From an uncultured Draconibacterium sp. (lineage in GTDB: Bacteria > Bacteroidota > Bacteroidia > Bacteroidales > Prolixibacteraceae): 64,000 bases of DNA. The translations under genes and the position numbers were made by a program. The stretch spans positions 5,038,501 through 5,102,500 of the forward strand of contig NZ_OY782038.1 of assembly GCF_963677575.1 (NCBI RefSeq). The letters run 5' to 3'. The notes beneath the pieces were generated by a model that was not told the origin of the DNA, searched no databases, and saw only the letters and a list, made by a program, of their open reading frames with translations. Positions 9,040 through 16,745 of this stretch are shown here, in pieces. The first letter of the stretch is position 1. Each line of letters starts with the position of its first letter.

Positions 9040-9798
9040 TTATGGCAGTAGTTTTACTACATCCGTGGTATCACGCAATATCTCTCCGCCTGCCATTTCC
9101 ATTTCGATTACAAAGCGGGTTTCGGGAAGGGCTTCAGAAGGAGCAGACGTGAAACGCAGGTACATAAAGGCAGGAGCCATAGGCCGGTAATTCAGGTATT
9201 GCTTAATAGTCCACCCGCGTTGTATAGAGCCAATTAATTGTTTGTCGTAACTAAACACGAAGTTATGGTAGAACGGGGTTCCAAAAATTTCAATATGGTC
9301 ATTTAGCGAGTTGCCGGCATTTACATCAAACATGTTAGTTGTGCTCGAAATTTTAATCGCCTTCAATTCTTCTTTTCGATATTCAACATCAACAATATTT
9401 AACTGTGGTGTTGATGCCTGCTTTAAGGAGTTTGACCTGGTATGCTGCAAAAATTGCTCGATTTGCTGTTCCATATTTAAATCGGCTTCACCGACGTAGT
9501 TCTCCGGGATAAAATCCGGTTGGGCTGCCATCTTCCGGTTAAAACTTCCAATATTGATGCTTAAAAGGTAGTCAGCAGTCTTAATGCTGCTTCCGGTTAA
9601 AGGCTGAACATAGTAAGTGTCGTCAAATTCACTGTTCCCGGTTTCAGCTCCCATGTCGGTTCTGTAATAATGCGAAGCAATAGCATAAGAACAGGTTCTT
9701 GGAACATAATGAAACCCGGTCTCTTCAATGGGATCGTTCTCGTTTTTTTTGCAGGAAAACAATGCAAGTAAGATTACAATATAAAATAGAGCTTTCAT
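9040..9798 (-). CDS. Lipoprotein, unknown function
   Basis: A 252-residue protein with signal MKALFYIVILLALFSC (lipidated Cys16). The mature protein appears beta-rich; no catalytic motif is recognisable and no family was assigned with confidence. It lies 57 bp downstream of the C10 protease gene and 18 bp upstream of the next lipoprotein, so it is the second gene of the operon. In some bacteria C10 proteases are followed by inhibitor-like genes, but I see no Spi-like signature here, so an inhibitor role is only a possibility. Confidence 0.75.
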   Translation of the reverse strand: MKALFYIVILLALFSCKKNENDPIEETGFHYVPRTCSYAIASHYYRTDMGAETGNSEFDDTYYVQPLTGSSIKTADYLLSINIGSFNRKMAAQPDFIPENYVGEADLNMEQQIEQFLQHTRSNSLKQASTPQLNIVDVEYRKEELKAIKISSTTNMFDVNAGNSLNDHIEIFGTPFYHNFVFSYDKQLIGSIQRGWTIKQYLNYRPMAPAFMYLRFTSAPSEALPETRFVIEMEMAGGEILRDTTDVVKLLP

Positions 9799-9855
9799 AG
9801 TTTTTGGTATTTACCATTTTAGGAGAGCCAGGGATGGCCCTCCTGAAAATGTTGT

Positions 9856-11415
9856 TTATTTAAAATTGAAAAAGATTTTTTTGATGTACTGATAATCCTT
9901 TTGTGAAGACCAAATAGCCGAGCTACTGGTGGAATATTCCCCGGAATCATACGAGCCATTCCAGCCCCAGTTCATTAACAGGTAAGTTGAGGTTGTTGTA
10001 CGGGTTTCTATTTCACGTTTGCCTGGGTATATATCGTCAATCGGAGGAAGCAATTGATTTGTGGAATAAACATAGGGATCATCAGCAGAATTGCTGCCGG
10101 AGTATCCCTGTACCAATTCCCATTCATAAGTATAGGTATATGTTTTCTGCTTTTTCCTGTAACCATCAATTACCCATGTGTGACCTTCGCTATAAACTGT
10201 TCTTCTAAAAGGCCAGACACCTTTCTTTTCTTTTTTTGCATAAGCAGATAAAAGAACAGGGGTATTACTTTGTAAATTAGAATAAACTGTGCTATAACTG
10301 TAATCGCCTTCGTCACAGGCAATACTATAGTAGTTAAACCCACTTTTACTGGCATGTGCACCACTCCCGGTTGCCCCATATGTCATTCCAACTCTGTTAC
10401 CGACATCAGCCATTAAATCTCCAACGTAGGATGAGTTTGGTGTGACATAATTAGGGGGAAAACCTTGTCTGTGGGTTGGCATCAAATCCCATCGTTCAGA
10501 ATTTGATACGTAATTTCCTCTTGAAAAGCTAACATTGTAATTATCGCTGTCCCAAACATAACCCGTACAACTTACAGTATGATACAGTCCGGTAGGTTTA
10601 TTAATCTTATAATGCATGTTATAGATTACCTGAGCCATTGCAACTGCAGTACAACCAGTTGGGCATTTGATCCATGTTCCATCCTTTAAACCAAGAGGGA
10701 CATCAGTATTCCAGGGGGCTCCTTGTCCCCATTTTGTATGCAATAACGGTCCTTTTTGTGCAGACGTAACCCAAGGGGTAGAAGTAACGGAAACCAAACG
10801 CCTTACCCATTGATAATCGTCACCCGGTTCTATGATTTGCAGGCTTTTTAATTGGGGCGTGTTATCCGGTGATTCGTATATCGCATTATATTTTTTGCGG
10901 TACGCCTGTAGACTATCTTCGGAAAAATGGGCCGCTTTGTCAATTAATACCCATGCTTCAATACCATCGTCATATGCAACTTCGGGATTGTTCTTTTTCA
11001 GTAATAAAATTTGGTCTGCGATATCGCTTAACCAGGTTGCAACACCCGGATTCTCCAATTCAGCTATTGACAGTTGCCCTGTTGTGTCAGAGGCCAATAT
11101 GGGGTCTGTGCGTTTATCGCCTGATACAACCTGCCAACCTTCATTGAAATTAAAGATAAACATGAGGGTATCTTCATTTACAACAAAAGGTTCAATGCTT
11201 TCAATATGCTTCCCTCCTTCTGTTGATTGTACCAAATATTTTGCGCTTTTGAGGCTTACGTTGTAGTCAATACCTTCGAATGATGCACTCTTGGTTGCCA
11301 TGTCCGGAGAACTAATGGTATCGTCCATATCCAGTTGGTTGCATGCATTAATAAAAGCCAGTAGAGCTATTATTGAAGCAAGACTAAACAGCCTTTTTAA
11401 ATTGAATTTATTCAT
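9856..11415 (-). CDS. Secreted C10-family (streptopain-like) cysteine protease with pro-domain
   Basis: A 519-residue lipoprotein-type precursor: signal ending FINAC (lipidated Cys25), an N-terminal Spi/streptopain propeptide-like domain (about 45-190), then the Peptidase_C10 catalytic domain. The nucleophile is Cys255 in CPTGCTAVAMAQ and the catalytic His is His412 in EGHTWVIDGYR. The C-terminus (NWGWNGSYDSGEYS) is the family's conserved end segment. C10 enzymes (SpeB, interpain, Bacteroides Bfp proteases) are made as zymogens and activated by propeptide removal. It is the first gene of a six-gene minus-strand operon ending with a TonB-dependent receptor, consistent with surface proteolysis coupled to uptake. 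No protease gene is expected in element core functions, so it is cargo. Confidence 0.93.
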   Translation of the reverse strand: MNKFNLKRLFSLASIIALLAFINACNQLDMDDTISSPDMATKSASFEGIDYNVSLKSAKYLVQSTEGGKHIESIEPFVVNEDTLMFIFNFNEGWQVVSGDKRTDPILASDTTGQLSIAELENPGVATWLSDIADQILLLKKNNPEVAYDDGIEAWVLIDKAAHFSEDSLQAYRKKYNAIYESPDNTPQLKSLQIIEPGDDYQWVRRLVSVTSTPWVTSAQKGPLLHTKWGQGAPWNTDVPLGLKDGTWIKCPTGCTAVAMAQVIYNMHYKINKPTGLYHTVSCTGYVWDSDNYNVSFSRGNYVSNSERWDLMPTHRQGFPPNYVTPNSSYVGDLMADVGNRVGMTYGATGSGAHASKSGFNYYSIACDEGDYSYSTVYSNLQSNTPVLLSAYAKKEKKGVWPFRRTVYSEGHTWVIDGYRKKQKTYTYTYEWELVQGYSGSNSADDPYVYSTNQLLPPIDDIYPGKREIETRTTTSTYLLMNWGWNGSYDSGEYSTSSSAIWSSQKDYQYIKKIFFNFK

Positions 11416-11751
11416 GTAATTTTTTTATAGATATTTTCAAAACATTGTGCAATTTTGTCGCAGGATATTGTTTTTTGTAGAGAATTGCTTTACGACAAAC
11501 AATGGTTAGAAAGCCTCAATTGGGAAAGATGTTTTAACAGCTCATATTTCTTGGTTCGAGGCTTTTGTTATGCCTTTCGTACAAGTAAAATACTTGTGTT
11601 GTTATTGGTATCATGAAATTTAATGCGCTTGCAAGCCCAACACCTTGCAGGCGCTGACGTTATATGCCATTATGGACGTGATTTTTATATTTGGTTTTGT
11701 AGTTCATTACGGTAATTGTAGAAGTATTTAAATATGGCTTTTATACGTCAC

Positions 11752-11771
11752 TAAACACTTAAAAGTGTTTA
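11752..11771. promoter_or_regulatory. Palindromic operator-like site (copy 1)
   Basis: A perfect inverted repeat, TAAACACTT-AA-AAGTGTTTA. A 17/20 match lies at 14184-14203, just upstream of the alpha-oxoamine synthase gene, and a TetR-family regulator gene lies between the two sites. Binding by that regulator is inferred, not shown. Confidence 0.45.
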
Positions 11772-12120
11772 AATAATTTTGATAAAAGTAGAAAAAATAT
11801 CGACAATTGATCAAGTGTTATATGTTAAAAATCACAACAACACATTTGTAGACTTCAAATAGGGCTCGTATTAGGAGTTTTTATTGTCTTTCTAAAAAAA
11901 CTAATAGGCTGGAATCTCACATGAGAAATGAATAGTGTTAAACTATTTCAAAATTATAAATACATGCCTGTTTGTCTCTAATTGGTGTATAACAAAGAAG
12001 AGGATGCGTTGAAGAATATTACTAACCTAACCATGATATGTCACGATGAAATAAGCAGGCAGCAGCGTTTTTAATCATCTTAAAACACCCTGTTTGTATC
12101 CTATAAATTGAAAAGTGGCT

Positions 12121-12145
12121 GGATGCAACTATCCGAGCTGCATCC
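12121..12145 (-). terminator. Hairpin terminator downstream of the TetR gene
   Basis: GGATGCA and TGCATCC pair across an 11-nt loop directly after the TetR stop codon. The trailing T content on the minus strand is moderate, so efficiency is uncertain. Confidence 0.5.
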
Positions 12146-12150
12146 GTTTG

Positions 12151-12876
12151 TTATTTTAATGTTCTGATTTTTTCCACCGACAGACCGGTTATCCTGGAAA
12201 TGGTTTTGGTATCAATACCTTCTTTTAGTGCATTAATTGCAATGCGCTCCGCTTCATTTTTTGCTTCAATTTTATCGAAGATCAGGTCGGTCAGCCATTC
12301 TATGGTTCTTATGAATTCATTCCGTTCCTCTTTCTTTTTCAGGTCGGTTTCGCAAAACGTTGACTTATCTTTATGAAGAGTCAGATAGTAAATAGACGAC
12401 ACGAAAATAGCGGTAATAAAATTGAACTTTACACCATAATCATCCAGTAATGAGCGGTATTGATTGAGGATTCCTTCCGCAAGGATCTCTCTTTTTATGG
12501 CTATGTTGGTTGTAAAATCATCCCTGTCTCCAAGCTCCCAAAGTAATAGCTGCTGAAACTCTTTGCTTGAGTGCAGGGCTTTAAACTGGTCGGTCAGAAT
12601 ATATTTCATAAATGCCCTGCGGTCTTCTATCTTTTCACTTCCGTGCTCTTTTAAAGCCATATACCAGAAGTCCTGTTTTTCCACATAAGCTTCAAGCAAC
12701 TTGTCAAAGTCTTCAAAATTCCTGTAAATAACATTTTTGTCGACCTTGGCTTCTTCAGCTACAAGATTGATTCCAAGTTTAGCAAATCCGTGTTTTTTCA
12801 ATACCGAACCAACGGCATCAATAAGATCCATTTTTACGGCAATCGTATTTCGTCGTCTTCGTTTTTCTCCACTCAT
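12151..12876 (-). CDS. TetR/AcrR-family transcriptional regulator
   Basis: A 241-residue regulator with an N-terminal TetR helix-turn-helix (about 12-65; the VAEEAKVDKNVIYRNFEDFD segment includes the recognition helix) and an all-helical ligand/dimer domain (70-200). The last 35 residues (AERIAINALKEGIDTKTISR then ITGLSVEKIRTL) form an additional helix-turn-helix-like tail of the kind found at the C-terminus of Rpn/transposase-like nucleases, which is unusual for TetR proteins. It lies 32 bp downstream of the alpha-oxoamine synthase and is presumably co-transcribed with it. It may autoregulate the pair through the palindromes at 11752 and 14184. Confidence 0.85.
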   Translation of the reverse strand: MSGEKRRRRNTIAVKMDLIDAVGSVLKKHGFAKLGINLVAEEAKVDKNVIYRNFEDFDKLLEAYVEKQDFWYMALKEHGSEKIEDRRAFMKYILTDQFKALHSSKEFQQLLLWELGDRDDFTTNIAIKREILAEGILNQYRSLLDDYGVKFNFITAIFVSSIYYLTLHKDKSTFCETDLKKKEERNEFIRTIEWLTDLIFDKIEAKNEAERIAINALKEGIDTKTISRITGLSVEKIRTLK

Positions 12877-12908
12877 TTAGAAGTCCGTTTTTTAATGAAA
12901 AGACTTTG

Positions 12909-14159
12909 TTAATTGGTAAAAATAAGTGTTTTATTAATAGCTGACAATGTTTCGCAAAATTTGTCCAAATCTTCTGTTGTGTGCTGGGCAGTAATATTTA
13001 ACCTCAGTCTTGAATCCTTGAGTTTAACAGCCGGGTAGGTGGCCGGGATTATGTAAATTCCGTTTTTTAACAGTTCACGGGCTATAACTTTGGTCTTTTC
13101 ATCATCCCTGATCATGACCGGAATTATTGGAGATTCAGACCTGCCAATATCAAAGCCTCTTTCTTTAAGTTGGGTTTTAATATACCGGGTATTTTCCCAT
13201 AAAGTCTGAATTATCTGAGGTTCTTCGGAGAATAAATCAATGGCTTTTGATGCTGCTGCAACAAGGGGAGGTGCAACAGATGCTGAGAAGGTATTCGAAC
13301 GTGAAAAGTGCTTCATGTATTTTATCAGTTGTTTCTTTCCTGTGGCGTATCCTCCACAGGTTCCCATTGATTTGCTGAGTGTACCTGTTATCAGGTCTAC
13401 TTTGTCTTCAAGTCCGAAATGGTTTACAGTGCCTTTCCCGTTCTGGCCAAATACGCCCGCACCATGGGCATCATCAACAAACATATAGGCTCCGTATTTT
13501 TTAGCAAGGTTACATATTTCCACCATCCGGGACAGGTCCCCGTCTTGTGAATACACGCCGTCAACGATAACTGCAATATTTCTATAGGTGCCTTGTGTCC
13601 TTTTTAATACAGATTCAAGGTATTCGGTGTCGTTATGCTTAAATATTTTGATGTTGGTTTTGATAAGTCCGTCATAAACACTGGCGTGAACAAACATGTC
13701 GACAATAGCAATATCCATTTTATTCAACAGGAGTTGAAAGACGCCGATGTTGGCTGCATAGCCCGATGGATACAAGATGGCATCTTCTTGTCCGTGCAGC
13801 CTGGAGATTTTGTGTGCCAGTTCTGAGTGAATATCGGTAGCCCCGCCTATGACCGGCGATGCGCAAGTTCCAATTCCGTATTTCTTCATGGCTTTTTGTG
13901 CTGCTTCGATCACTTTTGGGTGACGATTCATTCCAAGGTAGTTGTTAGAGACAAAACTTGTTGTCTTCAGGATATTGCTACTGTATCGGTCGATAATGTC
14001 CATTTTTGAACCAATAGCAGTTGTAGAGGTAATGTCAAATGCATTGGATTTGATCCTGTCCATTTGATCAATAAATAACTGGAAATAGTCGGCAGTTGCA
14101 TAAATGTCCTTATCAGGAACATCTATAAAATCTTTTGGTGTGAAAATTTTGTTTTGCAT
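12909..14159 (-). CDS. Alpha-oxoamine synthase (serine palmitoyltransferase / AONS-like PLP enzyme)
   Basis: A 416-residue fold-type I PLP enzyme that condenses an amino acid with an acyl thioester and releases CO2. The PLP lysine is Lys263 in TGTLSKSMGTCGGY; His232 in VDDAHGAGVFG stacks on the cofactor; the glycine-rich ILYPSGYAAN segment is at 128-137. The family contains 8-amino-7-oxononanoate synthase, KBL, serine palmitoyltransferase and cysteate acyltransferase. With no biotin genes nearby and a dedicated TetR regulator, a sphingolipid (serine plus acyl-CoA) or sulfonolipid (cysteate) role is more likely than biotin synthesis, but the substrate is inference. An extended N-terminus of about 50 residues precedes the core, as in Bacteroidota SPT-like proteins. 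It is cytoplasmic or membrane-peripheral. Confidence 0.85.
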   Translation of the reverse strand: MQNKIFTPKDFIDVPDKDIYATADYFQLFIDQMDRIKSNAFDITSTTAIGSKMDIIDRYSSNILKTTSFVSNNYLGMNRHPKVIEAAQKAMKKYGIGTCASPVIGGATDIHSELAHKISRLHGQEDAILYPSGYAANIGVFQLLLNKMDIAIVDMFVHASVYDGLIKTNIKIFKHNDTEYLESVLKRTQGTYRNIAVIVDGVYSQDGDLSRMVEICNLAKKYGAYMFVDDAHGAGVFGQNGKGTVNHFGLEDKVDLITGTLSKSMGTCGGYATGKKQLIKYMKHFSRSNTFSASVAPPLVAAASKAIDLFSEEPQIIQTLWENTRYIKTQLKERGFDIGRSESPIIPVMIRDDEKTKVIARELLKNGIYIIPATYPAVKLKDSRLRLNITAQHTTEDLDKFCETLSAINKTLIFTN

Positions 14160-14183
14160 GGCTTTAAAATTTAATTAACTCTA

Positions 14184-14203
14184 TAAACACTTTAAAGTTT
14201 CTA
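14184..14203. promoter_or_regulatory. Operator-like site (copy 2) upstream of the alpha-oxoamine synthase
   Basis: TAAACACTTTAAAGTTTCTA matches the perfect palindrome at 11752-11771 in 17 of 20 positions. It lies 25-44 bp upstream of the start codon at 14159, in the position expected for a repressor site overlapping the promoter. Confidence 0.45.
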
Positions 14204-14259
14204 GAGAAAACAAATACTTTATGTTTTTATTGTGTAGCCATGAATGTTTGTTTGCAATC

Positions 14260-14535
14260 CTAATAATCTTTGTTCCTTATGAAATCATTTACCTGATCAG
14301 TCGTATAAAAGGTTTTTCCACCGACTCTTAAATACTTTAAAGTTCCTTTTGATCGATATCTTTGCAAAGTTCTCTTATTGACATTAAACAACTGGCAGAG
14401 ATCTTGATTGTCCAGTAATTTTAGCTCTATGTTTGTTTGGTTTGGAGTGAGTTTATCTGTCTTTTGATGAAGCAACTCAATTTGCTCCAATATTTGTTCC
14501 ATGTAGTTCTCAAATTTTGTGTTATCAATATCCAT
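14260..14535 (-). CDS. Excisionase-like helix-turn-helix protein
   Basis: A 91-residue protein: an N-terminal coiled-coil-like helix (residues 8-30), then a MerR/Xis-type winged helix (about 40-90, DNQDLCQLFNVNKRTLQRYR and the wing GTLKYLRVGGKTFY). Such HTH_17 proteins are encoded next to rteC in Bacteroidota conjugative elements, where some act as recombination directionality factors or transcriptional activators of excision genes. It is 82 bp downstream of the rteC homologue on the same strand, which supports that role. The DNA target is not known. Confidence 0.8.
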   Translation of the reverse strand: MDIDNTKFENYMEQILEQIELLHQKTDKLTPNQTNIELKLLDNQDLCQLFNVNKRTLQRYRSKGTLKYLRVGGKTFYTTDQVNDFIRNKDY

Positions 14536-14617
14536 AATTTGGATGCTTTAAGTTTCATGCAGTTCAAATTTGGATAGAGTAAAAAACACTAAAGGCCTAC
14601 TTGTCGGCAACTATCCC

Positions 14618-15249
14618 CTAATTTTCATCCAGGATATCGAGCTTACTGTTGAACTTTCTCAACATCTCATTAATGAAAAAAGAACGGGATTCAAGTTGGA
14701 TCACATCTCCTTTTCTGTCTGCCATCCTTTTTATAGTTGCGTGATAGCCGGGAAGAGAAATGTTGAAAATGTGGCTGAAAAAGCCGACCAACTCTTTTTG
14801 TGTCGTTTTCCCGTTATTAAAGCACATTGTAAGGTTTAGGGCGAAAATTAGTTCAAGCAAATCGCGTTTGCTGGCCGTCCAGCTGATGGGAGCACCTTTA
14901 TAGTCATTCAGGGTATTTGTTGCGTTGTATCCTTTCTTGTTTTGTTTCAGTTTTGTGCATTTGATCTCAATTTCAACATACTGAATAAGATGTTCTAAGA
15001 AGACTAACACATCCTGAGAAGGCTTTTTTTTTCAATAATAAAAACTTCTTTAATCCACTCAATGGACAATTTCAAATGGTACCATTGACGGTATTCCTCA
15101 GCCGGACTTCTGCCTGGCTGACGAAGGCCCTCAAGCAACTTTTTCCATCTATCGATTAACACTGGCATTTCCTGCGACCGGATTTGTTCTTCCTGTTCTA
15201 TTATCTCCGCAATTTCAGTTAAAAATGATTTCAAAGGTTTGTTCTTCAT
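14618..15249 (-). pseudogene. rteC: rteC homologue split by a frameshift at an A9 run
   Basis: Two abutting frames (15249-15004, 81 codons; 15010-14618, 130 codons beginning with GTG) together make about 210 residues, the length of RteC (217 in CTnDOT). The second frame carries the C-terminal RteC signature: ISWTASKRDLLELIFALN, FNNGKTT, then an F..IFNISLPGYHATI..MADRK segment. The break is at nine A residues on the minus strand (15032-15024). One extra A, or a -1 slip, would join EKK to KPSQDVLVFLEHL in the second frame and remove the stop. In CTnDOT, RteC activates excision genes. Either the element has lost this control, or the protein is made by slippage on the A run (A_AAA_AAA is in the correct phase for a -1 shift), or the base is a sequencing error. 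Confidence 0.75.
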
Positions 15250-15726
15250 GGCATTAACAATTTAACGGTTTCTTTGAGCTGTTTTAATCGGAACATTGCA
15301 GAATGCTCAATTAAGCTATATACTATAAATCTAATGAATAACGTAATATGTTTATGTTAAAGTATTTAAATTAGGTTACTTCTGCTTAACAGCCATCTTT
15401 GACAAAAACAAATAAATGCTCTGAGTTTTCTTTCCGACTTGTACCTGCCACTGCCTGCAGTCGCTTTATTCCAGGCATTCGTTCCTCATTTTCTGCATTC
15501 AGCAACTTCGGCATCCCGCGCAAGAGTGGCTCAGGTAATCGCCACACATGCTTTTCCCTTCCCCGCACAAATAATGTTTAATGAGCGGATGTTGTGGTAT
15601 CCGGAGAAGTAGGTATCTTTGATTTTTAACCATAAACACCTTTTTGTATTAAAGCAGTTATCAAAGCGCAGAATTGCGTCTAACTAATAGCAGGTTAAAA
15701 AACAACACATCTAAACAAGATATGAA
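15250..15726. other. Intergenic region holding the first 140-bp repeat
   Basis: No gene is supported. It contains direct-repeat copy 1 (15446-15587) and the divergent promoter region between rteC (minus) and the membrane-protein gene at 15727 (plus). Short frames on both strands through the repeat are not conserved in a protein-like way between the two copies. Confidence 0.5.
15446..15587. repeat. Dispersed direct repeat, copy 1 (left flank of the RHS module)
   Basis: A 142-bp sequence from TGCCACTGCCTGCAGTCGC to ATAATGTTTAATGAGCG recurs in the same orientation at 21554-21693. The central core (from GCGCAAGAGTGGCTCAGG through CACACATGCTTTTCC) is identical in both. It contains a small stem GTGGC...GCCAC. 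The two copies bracket the 16-21.3 kb module, so they could mark a recombination-mediated insertion or a repeated non-coding element. Confidence 0.8.
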
Positions 15727-16044
15727 ATGAATGATTTTTTGATTGCAGTAATAATTGGACTTGTAGCAGGATTGATTGATATAATCCCAATGATAGCCCG
15801 AAAACTTAATAAACGAGATACAATTTCTGCTTTTATACATTACTTCGCACTTGGATTAATTATCCCATTTGTTAGTTGGGAAGTTGCGCCATGGATTAAA
15901 GGAATTGTCATCGCATTACTAACAGCAATACCAATCATGATTATTGTTTATCCTAAAGATAAAAGAGCGATTATTCCAATGATTGTTTTTTCACTGATAC
16001 TCGGTTCCGGGATTGGGATTGCAGGGGCAACATTTATAGGGTAA
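15727..16044 (+). CDS. Small integral membrane protein, unknown function
   Basis: A 105-residue protein with about four predicted membrane helices (residues 3-22, 35-55, 58-78, 82-103) and very few charged residues outside two short loops (ARKLNKRD, PKDKRA). No family was recognised. It abuts the zinc-ribbon gene directly (TAA then ATG without a gap), so the two are certainly co-transcribed and probably work together. It lies inside the two direct repeats, upstream of the RHS/metzincin operon. Confidence 0.6.
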   Translation: MNDFLIAVIIGLVAGLIDIIPMIARKLNKRDTISAFIHYFALGLIIPFVSWEVAPWIKGIVIALLTAIPIMIIVYPKDKRAIIPMIVFSLILGSGIGIAGATFIG

Positions 16045-16392
16045 ATGAGTGAACTGATTAAAGAAATAAAGAACGGCCGGATTCTTAAAAAGAATGGTAG
16101 TTGGATGTACTGTGACAAATGCAATAAAACTATTGGGTATTTGTGCTATTCAACTTACCAGGACTTTCAGTTTGATTTTGTTTGTAAATGTGGAAATGAA
16201 GGTTCATTTAGATTACGTTATGAAACAGACGAAAGATCAAACAAATCTAATGAGAGCCTGAAACTTGTCAAAAACAGACTTTGTTGCCCTAATGACAATT
16301 CACCTCTGTTTACGATAGTTGATAAAAACGTTGACAGTGCAAAATACCTGGTTATTTGTAAGGAATGCCAAACTGAATACTCAAATGAATAA
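16045..16392 (+). CDS. Small double zinc-ribbon protein, unknown function
   Basis: A 115-residue soluble protein with two likely zinc-binding sites: CDKC with CKCG (about residues 27-54) and CCPND with CKEC (about 79-110). The pairing of CxxC knuckles resembles rubredoxin-like or zinc-ribbon folds. No catalytic domain is visible. The start ATG follows the stop of the membrane-protein gene with no intervening base. A cytoplasmic adaptor or nucleic-acid-binding partner of the membrane protein is possible; I cannot assign a function. Confidence 0.6.
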   Translation: MSELIKEIKNGRILKKNGSWMYCDKCNKTIGYLCYSTYQDFQFDFVCKCGNEGSFRLRYETDERSNKSNESLKLVKNRLCCPNDNSPLFTIVDKNVDSAKYLVICKECQTEYSNE

Positions 16393-16745
16393 GTAAAGAT
16401 TGGAATATAATGTATCCTCCGTCCTACATCCAGCATAGGTTGAGACACCAACATTGACAATTTATGGCAAATAACTTTGTCAAATAATATTGATTTATTT
16501 CATCCTATATTATGTTATATAGAAATAACGTATTATATTTATGCCCAAAATACAAACTAGTATCAACTCCTGAACAGTCTAAGTTACGATTCCAATTGTC
16601 CTGAAAGCCCCAAAAGAAACAAGAGGTTTCTCGCAATGGAAATTCGACTTGATAACTTTTAACACTAAGAATTTACAATACAGGCGTTTATTGCAGAAGG
16701 CAGTAAACTATATCGACTTAACCCCAAAATGACGGAAGAGAAAGA
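16393..16745 (+). other. Intergenic region with a possible coding remnant
   Basis: No intact gene is supported. An open frame from 16583 to its stop at 16732 lacks a good start but reads like protein (PIVLKAPKETRGFSQWKF and so on), so it may be the 3' remnant of a displaced gene. The promoter of the downstream operon should be in this region; the sequence is very A/T rich and I found no clear TAnnTTTG site. Confidence 0.3.

Larger units (their letters stand above)
11416..12150. other. 735-bp intergenic region upstream of the protease operon
   Basis: No coding region is supported. It must hold the promoter of the minus-strand protease operon, but I found no clean TAnnTTTG element in the right place. 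It contains three good inverted repeats: ACAAGTA-aaa-TACTTGT (11581-11597), an 11-bp stem GCGCTTGCAAG / CTTGCAGGCGC with an 8-nt loop (11625-11654), and the 9-bp-arm palindrome at 11752-11771. A hairpin at 12121-12145 terminates the TetR gene. Confidence 0.5.

Noticed and set aside
11625..11670. Integron attC-like site (GCCCAAC with a hairpin and GTTATAT)
   Set aside because: The second core does not fit GTTRRRY, the spacing is too short, and no integron integrase is present; treated as a plain hairpin.
15386..15581. Small genes on either strand in the 140-bp repeat
   Set aside because: Differences between the two copies do not follow a codon pattern and neither frame has a convincing start.
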